Of a stretch of DNA of 64,000 bases, positions 18,446 to 27,621 are shown piece by piece. The DNA comes from Streptococcus sp. SPS1. GTDB taxonomy: Bacteria; Bacillota; Bacilli; Lactobacillales; Streptococcaceae. Under the pieces are notes generated by a model. The model had not been told where the DNA came from and did not search any database. It was given only the letters and a program-made list of their open reading frames with translations. The position numbers and the translations under genes are program-made. Each line of letters begins with the position of its first letter. Positions within the stretch are counted from its first letter, which is position 1. The stretch spans positions 179,659-243,658 of the forward strand of contig NZ_JAQFJG010000002.1 in NCBI RefSeq assembly GCF_030439915.1, given 5' to 3'.

Positions 18446-18940
18446 ATGGCATTTAAAGACAATGCAGTTGAATTAGAAGAACGCGTAGTTGCTGTCAACC
18501 GTGTTACAAAAGTTGTTAAAGGTGGACGTCGTCTTCGTTTCGCAGCTCTTGTTGTTGTTGGTGACCACAACGGTCGCGTAGGATTTGGTACTGGTAAAGC
18601 TCAAGAAGTTCCAGAAGCAATCCGTAAAGCAGTAGATGATGCTAAGAAAAACTTGATCGAAGTTCCTATGGTTGGAACAACAATCCCACACGAAGTTCTT
18701 TCAGAATTCGGTGGAGCTAAAGTATTGTTGAAACCTGCTGTAGAAGGTTCTGGAGTTGCCGCTGGTGGTGCAGTTCGTGCCGTTGTGGAATTGGCAGGTG
18801 TGGCAGATATTACATCTAAATCACTTGGTTCTAACACTCCAATCAACATTGTTCGTGCAACTGTTGAAGGTTTGAAACAATTGAAACGCGCTGAAGAAGT
18901 TGCTGCCCTTCGTGGTATTTCAGTTTCTGATTTGGCATAA
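18446..18940 (+). CDS. rpsE: Ribosomal protein uS5
   Basis: A 164-residue 30S fidelity and helicase protein. [23 protein letters not shown] is the S5 N-terminal signature region. TAGGAGG precedes ATG 18446. Confidence 0.98.
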   Translation: MAFKDNAVELEERVVAVNRVTKVVKGGRRLRFAALVVVGDHNGRVGFGTGKAQEVPEAIRKAVDDAKKNLIEVPMVGTTIPHEVLSEFGGAKVLLKPAVEGSGVAAGGAVRAVVELAGVADITSKSLGSNTPINIVRATVEGLKQLKRAEEVAALRGISVSDLA

Positions 18941-18953
18941 GAAGGGGGATAAA

Positions 18954-19136
18954 ATGGCTCAAATTAAAATTACTTTGACTAAGTCTCCAATCGGACGCAT
19001 TCCATCACAACGTAAAACTGTTGTAGCACTTGGACTTGGCAAATTGAACAGCTCTGTTATTAAAGAAGATAACGCTGCTATCCGTGGTATGATCACAGCA
19101 GTATCTCACTTGGTAACAGTTGAAGAAGTAAACTAA
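18954..19136 (+). CDS. rpmD: Ribosomal protein uL30
   Basis: A 60-residue 50S protein. ATG 18954 follows GAAGGGGG; the product begins [15 protein letters not shown], matching family length. Confidence 0.97.
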   Translation: MAQIKITLTKSPIGRIPSQRKTVVALGLGKLNSSVIKEDNAAIRGMITAVSHLVTVEEVN

Positions 19137-19280
19137 TGAATTTTTAGGGGATGTGCACTATACCATCCCCTAAAACTAGATATAGTCATCTATGATGACG
19201 TCGTATAGGCGAGTTGATGGGGGAGACAACCTTTTCTCCCTTATCGGCGCTAGCATTTTACAAAAGAGGAGAAAATAAAA
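19137..19280 (+). promoter_or_regulatory. Hairpin-rich spacer before rplO
   Basis: TTTTAGGGGATG and CATCCCCTAAAA (about 19142-19175) form a strong 12-bp stem, and GGGAGA/TCTCCC (about 19221-19241) forms a second. Neither has a proper T-tract, so the operon probably continues. Confidence 0.45.
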
Positions 19281-19721
19281 ATGAAACTTCATGAATTGAA
19301 ACCTGCAGAAGGTTCTCGTAAAGTACGTAACCGCGTTGGTCGTGGTACTTCATCAGGTAACGGTAAAACATCTGGTCGTGGTCAAAAAGGTCAAAAAGCT
19401 CGTAGCGGTGGCGGAGTTCGCCTTGGTTTTGAAGGTGGACAAACTCCATTGTTCCGTCGTCTTCCAAAACGTGGATTCACTAACATCAACGCTAAAGAAT
19501 ACGCAATTGTGAACCTTGACCAATTGAACGTCTTTGAAGATGGTGCTGAAGTTACTCCAGTTGTTCTTATCGAAGCAGGAATTGTTAAAGCTGAAAAATC
19601 AGGTATTAAAATTCTTGGTAACGGTGAGTTGACTAAGAAATTGACTGTGAAAGCAGCTAAATTCTCTAAATCAGCTGAAGAAGCTATCACTGCTAAAGGT
19701 GGTTCAGTAGAAGTCATCTAA
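19281..19721 (+). CDS. rplO: Ribosomal protein uL15
   Basis: A 146-residue late-assembly 50S protein with a Gly/Arg-rich N-terminal tail ([20 protein letters not shown]). AAGAGGAG precedes ATG 19281. Confidence 0.98.
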   Translation: MKLHELKPAEGSRKVRNRVGRGTSSGNGKTSGRGQKGQKARSGGGVRLGFEGGQTPLFRRLPKRGFTNINAKEYAIVNLDQLNVFEDGAEVTPVVLIEAGIVKAEKSGIKILGNGELTKKLTVKAAKFSKSAEEAITAKGGSVEVI

Positions 19722-19733
19722 GAGAGGTGACCT

Positions 19734-21044
19734 ATGTTTTTTAAATTATTAAGAGAAGCTCTTAAAGTCAAGCAGGTTCGATCAAAAATTTTATTTACAA
19801 TTTTTATCGTTTTGGTCTTTCGTGTCGGAACTAGCATTACAGTTCCTGGTGTGAATGCCAATAGCTTGAATGCTTTAAGTGGATTATCCTTCTTAAACAT
19901 GTTGAGCTTGGTGTCGGGGAATGCCCTAAAAAACTTTTCGATTTTTGCTCTAGGAGTTAGTCCCTATATCACTGCTTCTATCGTTGTCCAACTCTTGCAA
20001 ATGGATATTTTACCCAAGTTTGTAGAGTGGGGGAAACAAGGGGAAGTAGGCCGAAGAAAATTAAATCAAGCTACTCGTTATATTGCTCTAGTTCTCGCTT
20101 TTGTGCAATCTATCGGGATTACAGCTGGTTTTAATACCTTGGCTGGAGCTCAATTGATTAAAACTGCTTTAACTCCACAAGTTTTTCTGACGATTGGTAT
20201 CATCTTAACAGCTGGTAGTATGATTGTCACGTGGTTGGGAGAGCAAATTACAGATAAGGGATACGGAAACGGTGTTTCCATGATTATCTTTGCCGGGATT
20301 GTTGCCTCAATTCCAGAGATGATTCAGGGCATCTATGTGGACTACTTTGTGAACGTCCCAAGTAGCCGTATCACTTCATCTATCATTTTCGTAATCATTT
20401 TGATTATTACTGTATTGTTGATCATTTATTTTACAACCTATGTTCAACAAGCAGAATACAAAATTCCAATCCAATATACTAAGGTTGCACAAGGTGCTCC
20501 ATCTAGCTCTTACCTTCCATTGAAGGTAAACCCTGCTGGAGTTATCCCTGTTATCTTTGCCAGTTCCATTACTGCAGCGCCTGCGGCTATTCTTCAGTTT
20601 TTGAGCGCTACAGGTCATGATTGGGCTTGGGTAAGGGTAGCACAAGAGATGTTGGCAACCACTTCTCCAACTGGTATTGCCATGTATGCTTTGTTGATTA
20701 TTCTCTTTACATTCTTCTATACGTTTGTACAGATTAATCCTGAAAAAGCGGCAGAGAACCTACAAAAGAGCGGTGCCTATATCCATGGAGTTCGTCCTGG
20801 TAAAGGTACAGAAGAATATATGTCTAAACTTCTTCGTCGTCTTGCAACTGTTGGTTCCCTCTTCCTTGGTGTGATTTCCATTTTGCCGATTGCAGCTAAA
20901 GATGTATTTGGTCTTTCTGATGTTGTTGCCTTTGGGGGAACCAGTCTCTTGATCATTATCTCTACTGGTATCGAAGGAATCAAGCAATTGGAAGGTTACC
21001 TATTGAAACGTAAGTATGTTGGTTTCATGGATAGAACAGAATAA
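19734..21044 (+). CDS. secY: Protein translocase subunit SecY
   Basis: A 436-residue, ten-helix pore subunit of the SecYEG translocon. FRVGTSITVPGVNA and the second-helix signature FSIFALGVSPYITASIVVQL are present. AGAGGTGACCT precedes ATG 19734, 12 bases after rplO. Confidence 0.97.
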   Translation: MFFKLLREALKVKQVRSKILFTIFIVLVFRVGTSITVPGVNANSLNALSGLSFLNMLSLVSGNALKNFSIFALGVSPYITASIVVQLLQMDILPKFVEWGKQGEVGRRKLNQATRYIALVLAFVQSIGITAGFNTLAGAQLIKTALTPQVFLTIGIILTAGSMIVTWLGEQITDKGYGNGVSMIIFAGIVASIPEMIQGIYVDYFVNVPSSRITSSIIFVIILIITVLLIIYFTTYVQQAEYKIPIQYTKVAQGAPSSSYLPLKVNPAGVIPVIFASSITAAPAAILQFLSATGHDWAWVRVAQEMLATTSPTGIAMYALLIILFTFFYTFVQINPEKAAENLQKSGAYIHGVRPGKGTEEYMSKLLRRLATVGSLFLGVISILPIAAKDVFGLSDVVAFGGTSLLIIISTGIEGIKQLEGYLLKRKYVGFMDRTE

Positions 21045-21055
21045 AAGTATTTACT

Positions 21056-21170
21056 GATACTCTTCGAAAATCTCTTCAAACCACGTCAGCTTTATCTGCA
21101 ACCTCAAAGCAGTGCTTTGAGCAACCTGCGGCTAGCTTCCTAGTTTGCTCTTTGATTTTCATTGAGTATG
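21056..21170 (+). repeat. BOX element (shortened boxA joined to boxC)
   Basis: It starts ATACTCTTCGAAAATCTC (boxA) and ends GCTCTTTGATTTTCATTGAG (boxC), with boxB reduced to its end (AAAGCAGTGCTTTGAG). Flanks TTTACTGAT and ATCAGTAAA extend the terminal stem. The remainder of the secY-adk gap contains an AAACTCT/AGAGTTT hairpin and no gene. Confidence 0.85.
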
Positions 21171-21307
21171 AATCAGTAAATACTGAGGGAGTGGAGGTTT
21201 AAACTCTAACATTTGTGAGAGTTTGGTCTCCCCTCTTCTATTTTGTTTTTAAATAGGGGTGAAAGACTTTTTACTTCTACTTAAAAATAAAATAAGGAGA
21301 TCAGATC

Positions 21308-21946
21308 ATGAATCTTTTGATTATGGGCTTACCTGGTGCAGGTAAGGGAACTCAAGCAGCAAAAATCGTAGAACAATTCCATGTTGCACATATCTCAACA
21401 GGTGATATGTTCCGCGCTGCAATGGCAAATCAAACTGAAATGGGTGTTCTTGCTAAGTCATACATTGACAAGGGTGAATTAGTTCCTGATGAAGTTACAA
21501 ATGGAATCGTAAAAGAACGTCTTTCACAAGATGATATTAAAGAAACAGGATTCTTATTGGATGGTTACCCACGTACAATCGAACAAGCTCATGCCTTGGA
21601 CAAAACATTGGCTGAACTTGGCATTGAACTAGAAGGTGTCATCAACATTGAAGTAAATCCAGATAGCCTCTTAGAACGTTTGAGTGGTCGTATCATCCAC
21701 CGCGTAACTGGGGAAACTTTCCACAAGGTCTTTAACCCACCAGTTGACTATAAAGAAGAAGATTACTACCAACGTGAAGATGATAAGCCTGAGACAGTCA
21801 AACGTCGTTTGGATGTGAATATTGCACAAGGAGAACCAATCATTGCTCACTACCGTGCCAAAGGTTTGGTTCATGACATCGAAGGTAATCAAGATATTAA
21901 CGATGTCTTCTCAGATATCGAAAAAGTATTGACAAATTTGAAATAA
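21308..21946 (+). CDS. adk: Adenylate kinase
   Basis: Converts AMP and ATP to two ADP in the cytosol. The P-loop is [10 protein letters not shown] (residues 7-16); DGYPRT is the adenylate kinase signature. The 212-residue long form has a lid domain but without the four-Cys zinc site of Bacillus. AAGGAGATCAGATC precedes ATG 21308. Confidence 0.98.
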
Positions 21947-21960
21947 AGCGTTTTTCACAC

Positions 21961-21989
21961 TTGCAAAAATCCGCTACAAATGTTATACT
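21961..21989 (+). promoter_or_regulatory. Promoter of infA and the alpha operon
   Basis: TTGCAA (21961-21966), 17-bp spacer, TATACT (21984-21989), 73 bases before infA. It has the same -35 as the S10 promoter. Confidence 0.75.
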
Positions 21990-22062
21990 GAGATAGTCTG
22001 ACTTATAATTGTTGTCTCTGTGTCTAGAGGCATCGAATCGAAATTTATGGAGGTGCTTTTGC

Positions 22063-22281
22063 GTGGCAAAAGACGATGTGATTGAAGTTGAAGGCAAAGT
22101 AGTTGATACAATGCCGAATGCAATGTTTACGGTTGAACTTGAAAATGGACATCAGATTTTAGCAACAGTTTCTGGTAAAATTCGTAAAAACTATATTCGT
22201 ATTTTAGCGGGAGATCGTGTTACTGTCGAAATGAGTCCATATGACTTGACACGTGGACGTATCACTTACCGCTTTAAATAA
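22063..22281 (+). CDS. infA: Translation initiation factor IF-1
   Basis: A 72-residue OB-fold protein that blocks the 30S A site during initiation. GTG 22063 follows ATGGAGGTG; the product begins [19 protein letters not shown] after the initiator. An upstream in-frame codon at 22009 is not used by the family. Confidence 0.97.
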   Translation: MAKDDVIEVEGKVVDTMPNAMFTVELENGHQILATVSGKIRKNYIRILAGDRVTVEMSPYDLTRGRITYRFK

Positions 22282-22305
22282 TCGAAAAACTTGGAGGGAT
22301 AAGAA

Positions 22306-22422
22306 ATGAAAGTAAGACCATCGGTCAAACCAATTTGCGAATACTGTAAAGTTATTCGTCGTAATGGTCGTGTTATGGTAATTTGCCCAGCAAATCCAAA
22401 ACACAAACAACGTCAAGGATAA
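22306..22422 (+). CDS. rpmJ: Ribosomal protein bL36, zinc-binding form
   Basis: A 38-residue 50S protein, [19 protein letters not shown] onward. Cys11, Cys14 and Cys27 with His32 provide the zinc ribbon. TTGGAGGG precedes the start. Confidence 0.97.
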
Positions 22423-22439
22423 GATAGAAAGGAGAAAAC

Positions 22440-22805
22440 ATGGCTCGTATTGCTGGAGTTGACATTCCAAATGACAAACGCGTAGTAATCTCATTGACTT
22501 ATGTTTATGGTATCGGACTTGCAACATCTAAGAAAATTTTGGCTGCTGCTGGAATCTCAGAAGATGTTCGTGTACGTGATCTTACATCAGATCAAGAAGA
22601 TGCTATCCGTCGTGAAGTGGATGCAATCAAAGTTGAAGGTGACCTTCGTCGTGAAGTAAACTTGAACATCAAACGTTTGATGGAAATCGGTTCATACCGT
22701 GGTATCCGTCACCGTCGTGGACTTCCTGTCCGTGGACAAAACACTAAAAACAACGCTCGCACTCGTAAAGGTAAAGCTGTTGCGATTGCTGGTAAGAAAA
22801 AATAA
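22440..22805 (+). CDS. rpsM: Ribosomal protein uS13
   Basis: A 121-residue 30S head protein contacting P-site tRNA. The helix-two-turn-helix ([17 protein letters not shown]) and the C-terminal [18 protein letters not shown] are typical. Confidence 0.98.
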
Positions 22806-22822
22806 TATAGGAGGTAAAAGTC

Positions 22823-23206
22823 TTGGCTAAACCAACACGTAAACGTCGTGTGAAAAAGAATATCGAATCTGGTATTGCTCATATTCACGCTACATTTAAT
22901 AACACTATTGTTATGATTACTGATGTGCATGGTAATGCAATTGCTTGGTCATCAGCTGGTGCTCTTGGTTTCAAAGGTTCTCGTAAATCTACACCATTCG
23001 CTGCTCAAATGGCTTCTGAAGCTGCTGCTAAATCTGCACAAGAACACGGTCTTAAATCAGTTGAAGTTACTGTAAAAGGTCCAGGTTCTGGTCGTGAGTC
23101 AGCTATTCGTGCGCTTGCTGCCGCTGGTCTTGAAGTAACAGCAATTCGTGATGTGACTCCAGTGCCACACAATGGTGCTCGTCCTCCAAAACGTCGCCGT
23201 GTATAA
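22823..23206 (+). CDS. rpsK: Ribosomal protein uS11
   Basis: A 127-residue platform protein of the 30S subunit, ending [17 protein letters not shown] 22823 is the probable start: AGGAGG is upstream and the product [12 protein letters not shown] matches the family. Confidence 0.96.
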
Positions 23207-23248
23207 TCATCGCATTACACTGCTTTTCGTTTAAGAGGGAGTAACTAA

Positions 23249-24184
23249 ATGATCGAGTTTGAAAAACCAAATATAACAAAAATTGATGAAAATAAAGATT
23301 ATGGCAAGTTTGTAATTGAACCACTTGAACGTGGCTACGGTACAACTCTTGGTAACTCTCTTCGTCGTGTACTTCTAGCTTCTCTACCAGGAGCAGCTGT
23401 GACATCTATCAACATTGATGGTGTGTTACATGAGTTTGACACAGTTCCAGGTGTTCGTGAAGACGTGATGCAAATCATTCTGAACATTAAAGGAATTGCA
23501 GTGAAATCGTACGTTGAAGACGAAAAAATCATCGAACTAGATGTTGAAGGTCCTGCTGAAGTAACAGCTGGTGACATTTTGACAGATAGCGATATTGAAA
23601 TTGTAAATCCAGATCATTATCTCTTTACAATCGGTGAAGGTTCTTCTCTAAAAGCGACTATGACTGTTAACAGTGGTCGTGGATATGTACCTGCTGATGA
23701 AAATAAAAAAGATAATGCACCAGTTGGGACACTTGCTGTAGATTCTATTTATACACCAGTTACCAAAGTCAACTATCAAGTGGAACCTGCTCGTGTAGGT
23801 AGCAATGATGGATTTGACAAATTAACCCTTGAAATCTTGACAAATGGAACAATTATTCCAGAAGATGCTTTAGGGCTTTCTGCACGTATTTTGACAGAAC
23901 ATCTTGATTTGTTTACAAATCTTACTGAGATTGCTAAGTCAACTGAAGTGATGAAAGAAGCTGATACTGAATCTGACGATCGTATTTTGGATCGTACGAT
24001 TGAGGAACTGGACTTGTCTGTGCGTTCATACAACTGTTTGAAACGTGCCGGTATCAATACTGTGCATGATTTGACAGAAAAATCTGAAGCAGAGATGATG
24101 AAAGTACGAAATCTTGGACGCAAGAGTTTGGAAGAAGTGAAACTCAAACTCATTGATTTGGGTCTTGGATTAAAAGATAAATAA
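23249..24184 (+). CDS. rpoA: RNA polymerase alpha subunit
   Basis: A 311-residue subunit with N-terminal dimerisation/assembly domain ([21 protein letters not shown]) and a C-terminal domain (about residues 245-305, [17 protein letters not shown]) for UP-element and activator contact. Confidence 0.98.
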
Positions 24185-24195
24185 AGGAGGAATAC

Positions 24196-24582
24196 ATGGC
24201 TTACCGTAAACTAGGACGCACTAGCTCACAACGTAAAGCAATGCTTCGCGATTTGACAACTGACCTTTTGATCAACGAATCAATCGTGACAACTGAAGCT
24301 CGTGCTAAAGAAATCCGTAAAACTGTTGAAAAAATGATTACTCTAGGTAAACGTGGTGATTTGCATGCACGTCGTCAAGCAGCTGCTTTCGTACGTAATG
24401 AAATCGCATCTGAAAACTATGATGAAGCAACTGACAAGTACACTTCTACTACAGCACTTCAAAAATTGTTCTCAGAAATCGCACCTCGTTATGCTGAACG
24501 TAACGGTGGATACACTCGTATCCTTAAAACTGAACCACGTCGTGGTGATGCAGCGCCAATGGCGATCATCGAATTAGTATAA
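24196..24582 (+). CDS. rplQ: Ribosomal protein bL17
   Basis: A 128-residue tunnel-exit protein beginning [20 protein letters not shown]. It is the last gene of the alpha operon; AAAGGAGG precedes ATG 24196. Confidence 0.98.
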   Translation: MAYRKLGRTSSQRKAMLRDLTTDLLINESIVTTEARAKEIRKTVEKMITLGKRGDLHARRQAAAFVRNEIASENYDEATDKYTSTTALQKLFSEIAPRYAERNGGYTRILKTEPRRGDAAPMAIIELV

Positions 24583-24597
24583 AATCATCAATTTTGT

Positions 24598-24679
24598 TGA
24601 GTGTTATGATGATGGAGTCTTGTGCTCTTAGTCTAGCTCTGGTCTACCGCTAGGATTTCGGTCCTAGCGGGAACACTCA
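24598..24679 (+). ncRNA. Structured 3' UTR or small RNA candidate after rplQ
   Basis: TGAGTGTT (24598-24605) pairs with AACACTCA (24672-24679), enclosing a 9-bp hairpin CCGCTAGGA/TCCTAGCGG capped by TTTCGG. The terminator follows within about 20 bases. No family is recognised. Confidence 0.4.
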
Positions 24680-24697
24680 TCATAAGTTGGGATAGTA

Positions 24698-24755
24698 GAC
24701 GCTTGTTTACGAAATTGTTTTTTTCTTAAGAACAACTTCGTAAGCAGGCGTTTTT
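24698..24755 (+). terminator. Terminator of the alpha operon
   Basis: ACGCTTGTTTACGAAATTGTT pairs imperfectly with AACAACTTCGTAAGCAGGCGT, and TTTTTGAG follows. This very long stem ends the ribosomal supercluster. Confidence 0.8.
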
Positions 24756-24846
24756 GAGTATTTTAGTTGGAATTATGCTATACTATTTGAAAAGAATCCT
24801 GTTTAATGTTCAGGTTTCCTATTTTAAGAAGAATTGGAGTTTGCTT

Positions 24847-25113
24847 ATGAAAGCGATTATAACTGTTGTTGGTAAAGATAAATCTGGAATTGTTGCAGGT
24901 GTTTCTGGTAAAATTGCAGAATTGGGTTTGAATATAGACGATATTTCTCAAACTGTCTTGGATGAATATTTCACGATGATGGCTGTCGTCTCTAGCAATG
25001 AAAAGCAAGATTTCACCTATCTTCGTAATGAGTTTGAAACCTTTGGTCAAACTTTGAATGTAAAAATCAATATTCAGAGTGCAGCTATTTTCGAAGCTAT
25101 GTATAATATCTAG
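24847..25113 (+). CDS. ACT-domain protein
   Basis: An 88-residue single ACT domain (MKAIITVVGKDKSGIVAGVS), a fold that binds small effectors such as amino acids. It starts at ATG 24847 after TTGGAG; the upstream in-frame region is non-coding and contains a TATACT -10 (24779-24784). Its stop is nine bases from the UPF0210 gene, with which it is paired in many Firmicutes. Confidence 0.9.
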   Translation: MKAIITVVGKDKSGIVAGVSGKIAELGLNIDDISQTVLDEYFTMMAVVSSNEKQDFTYLRNEFETFGQTLNVKINIQSAAIFEAMYNI

Positions 25114-25122
25114 GAGGTGCAC

Positions 25123-26460
25123 ATGGATATTAGACAAGTTACTGAAACCATCTCCATGATTGAGGAGCAAAACTTCGATATTAGAACCATTACCATGGGG
25201 ATTTCTCTTTTGGACTGTATCGATCCAGATATCAATCGTGCTGCGGAGAAAATTTATCAAAAGATTACGACCAAGGCGGCTAATTTAGTGGCTGTTGGCG
25301 ACGAAATTGCAGCTGAGTTGGGAATTCCTATCGTAAATAAGCGTGTATCGGTGACTCCTATTTCTTTGATTGGGGCAGCGACAGATGCGACGGACTACGT
25401 GGTTCTGGCAAAAGCGCTTGATAAGGCTGCGAAAGAAATCGGTGTGGATTTTATTGGTGGTTTCTCTGCCTTGGTACAAAAAGGTTATCAAAAGGGAGAT
25501 GAGATTCTCATCAATTCTATTCCTCGTGCTTTGGCTGAAACGGACAAGGTCTGCTCGTCAGTCAATATCGGCTCAACCAAGTCTGGTATCAATATGACGG
25601 CTGTCGCAGATATGGGAAGAGTTATCAAGGAAACGGCAACTCTATCAGATATGGGAGCGGCCAAGTTGGTTGTATTTGCTAATGCTGTTGAGGACAATCC
25701 ATTTATGGCGGGTGCCTTCCATGGTGTTGGGGAGGCAGATGTTATCATCAATGTCGGAGTTTCCGGTCCTGGTGTGGTCAAGCGTGCCTTGGAAAAAGTT
25801 CGTGGACAGAGCTTTGATGTAGTAGCAGAAACGGTCAAGAAGACTGCCTTTAAAATCACTCGTATCGGTCAATTGGTTGGTCAAATGGCCAGTGAGAGAC
25901 TGGGTGTGGAGTTTGGTATTGTGGATTTGAGTTTGGCGCCAACTCCTGCGGTTGGAGATTCTGTTGCACGTGTCCTAGAAGAAATGGGACTAGAAACAGT
26001 TGGTACGCATGGAACGACGGCTGCCTTGGCACTCTTGAACGACCAAGTTAAGAAGGGTGGAGTTATGGCCTGCAACCAAGTCGGTGGTTTGTCTGGTGCC
26101 TTTATCCCTGTGTCAGAGGATGAAGGAATGATTGCTGCAGTGCAAAATGGCTCTCTTAATCTGGAAAAACTAGAAGCTATGACGGCTATCTGTTCCGTTG
26201 GTTTGGATATGATTGCCATTCCGGAGAATACACCTGCTGAAACCATTGCGGCCATGATTGCAGATGAGGCTGCAATTGGTGTTATTAACATGAAGACAAC
26301 GGCTGTTCGTATCATTCCAAAAGGAAAAGAAGGCGATATGATTGAGTTTGGTGGCCTATTAGGAACTGCACCTGTTATGAAAGTCAATGGGGCTTCGTCT
26401 GTCGATTTCATCTCTCGTGGAGGACAAATCCCAGCACCAATTCATAGTTTTAAAAATTAA
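25123..26460 (+). CDS. UPF0210 family protein
   Basis: A 445-residue conserved cytosolic protein of unclear function, rich in Gly-Ala segments ([36 protein letters not shown]). TAGGAGG precedes ATG 25123; I reject GTG 25117, which sits in the ribosome-binding site. Co-transcription with the ACT protein suggests an effector-regulated partnership, which is an inference only. Confidence 0.9.
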   Translation: MDIRQVTETISMIEEQNFDIRTITMGISLLDCIDPDINRAAEKIYQKITTKAANLVAVGDEIAAELGIPIVNKRVSVTPISLIGAATDATDYVVLAKALDKAAKEIGVDFIGGFSALVQKGYQKGDEILINSIPRALAETDKVCSSVNIGSTKSGINMTAVADMGRVIKETATLSDMGAAKLVVFANAVEDNPFMAGAFHGVGEADVIINVGVSGPGVVKRALEKVRGQSFDVVAETVKKTAFKITRIGQLVGQMASERLGVEFGIVDLSLAPTPAVGDSVARVLEEMGLETVGTHGTTAALALLNDQVKKGGVMACNQVGGLSGAFIPVSEDEGMIAAVQNGSLNLEKLEAMTAICSVGLDMIAIPENTPAETIAAMIADEAAIGVINMKTTAVRIIPKGKEGDMIEFGGLLGTAPVMKVNGASSVDFISRGGQIPAPIHSFKN

Positions 26461-26475
26461 GAAAATAGGAGAAAT

Positions 26476-26508
26476 TTTAAGCTCTATTTAAGGTTGGATG
26501 TGTATACT
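26476..26508 (+). promoter_or_regulatory. CiaR-dependent promoter
   Basis: TTTAAG-CTCTA-TTTAAG (26476-26492) is the CiaR direct repeat; ten bases later comes TATACT (26503-26508). The same layout occurs at three other places in this window. Confidence 0.85.
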
Positions 26509-26514
26509 ATAATC

Positions 26515-26665
26515 ATTAAATAAAGACCTCCTAATATTATTTGAAACAGATAACACTGATTTAGTTTGAATTTGATTTTCATCTAATATCTTTATTTAAT
26601 GAACTCCTAAACTTTTTCATAATAATCTCCTGCAAAAGTCGCCTGTCTGGGTGGCTTTTGTTTTA
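26515..26665 (+). ncRNA. Cia-dependent small RNA (long csRNA)
   Basis: About 151 nt. The 5' ATTAAATAAAG pairs with CTTTATTTAAT (about 26590-26600) around an unusually long loop of about 64 bases. CTCCTAA segments complementary to Shine-Dalgarno sites lie in the loop and in the single-stranded centre (TAATCTCCTG). The terminator is GTCGCC/GGTGGC plus TTTTGTTTT. csRNAs repress translation of targets such as comC in pneumococcus. Confidence 0.87.
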
Positions 26666-26703
26666 TCATCCATGATATAATAGAAGCAAACGGAGGACGG
26701 AAA

Positions 26704-27396
26704 ATGGTAAAAGTACGATTGTATTTGGTACGTCATGGCAAGACTATGTTTAACACGATTGGTCGCGCGCAAGGTTGGAGCGATACTCCCTTAACAGCTG
26801 AAGGTGAACGAGGGATTCAAGAGTTAGGAATCGGTTTGCGAGAAACTGGTTTGCAGTTTGAGCGCGCTTATTCGAGTGATTCTGGGCGCACCATTCAGAC
26901 AATGGGAATTATCCTTGAAGAACTTGGATTGCAGGGGAAAATCCCTTATCGCATGGACAAGCGTATCAGAGAATGGTGTTTTGGTAGCTTTGACGGAGCC
27001 TACGATGGCGATCTTTTCATGGGCATTATTCCTCGTATCTTTAATGTGGACCACGTTCACCAATTGTCTTATGCTGAACTGGCTGAGGGTTTGGTAGAGG
27101 TCGATACAGCTGGTTGGGCTGAAGGCTGGGAAAAACTCAGTGGTCGAATCAAGGAAGGTTTTGAAGCGATTGCCAAAGAAATGGAAGAGCAAGGTGGGGG
27201 CAATGCTCTTGTCGTGAGCCACGGAATGACTATTGGAACCATTGTTTATCTGATCAATGGTATGCATCCTCATGGTCTGGATAATGGTAGCGTGACGATC
27301 CTTGAATATGAGGACGGTCAGTTTAGCGTAGAAGTTGTCGGCGACCGTAGTTACCGGGAACTAGGACGTGAGAAGATGGAGGAAGCCTCTATTTAA
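26704..27396 (+). CDS. Histidine phosphatase / phosphoglycerate mutase-like protein
   Basis: A 230-residue histidine phosphatase superfamily member. The catalytic motif is LVRHGKT (His12 phospho-acceptor) and VVSHGMTIG carries the second catalytic His. Such proteins are often called GpmB but many act on other phosphates, so glycolytic function is not assured. CGGAGGACGG precedes ATG 26704. The gene ends exactly where a BOX element begins. Confidence 0.85.
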   Translation: MVKVRLYLVRHGKTMFNTIGRAQGWSDTPLTAEGERGIQELGIGLRETGLQFERAYSSDSGRTIQTMGIILEELGLQGKIPYRMDKRIREWCFGSFDGAYDGDLFMGIIPRIFNVDHVHQLSYAELAEGLVEVDTAGWAEGWEKLSGRIKEGFEAIAKEMEEQGGGNALVVSHGMTIGTIVYLINGMHPHGLDNGSVTILEYEDGQFSVEVVGDRSYRELGREKMEEASI

Positions 27397-27547
27397 TACT
27401 CTTCGAAAATCTCTTCAAACCGCGTCAACGTCGTCTTGTCGTAGATATGGTTACTGACTTCGTCAGTTCTATCCACAACCTCAAAGCAGTGCTTTGAGCA
27501 ACCTGCGGCTAGTTTCCTAGTTTGCTCTTTGATTTTCATTGAGTATA
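27396..27547 (+). repeat. BOX element (A-B-C)
   Basis: Complete order: boxA (ATACTCTTCGAAAATCTC onward), boxB (GTTACTGACTTCGTCAGTTC and AAAGCAGTGCTTTGAG), boxC ending TTTGATTTTCATTGAGTATA. It abuts the stop codon of the preceding gene. Confidence 0.92.
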
Positions 27548-27574
27548 AGAATTTGATAGGAATATCAAGATAAG

Positions 27575-27610
27575 AAAAAACAGCCGAGGGTAATCCTTTC
27601 GGCTGTTTTT
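27575..27610. terminator. Bidirectional terminator
   Basis: AAAAACAGCCGA and TCGGCTGTTTTT form a long stem with A- and T-tracts on both sides, separating the convergent mutase-like gene and ABC transporter operon. Confidence 0.85.
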
Positions 27611-27621
27611 GATGGGGGAAA

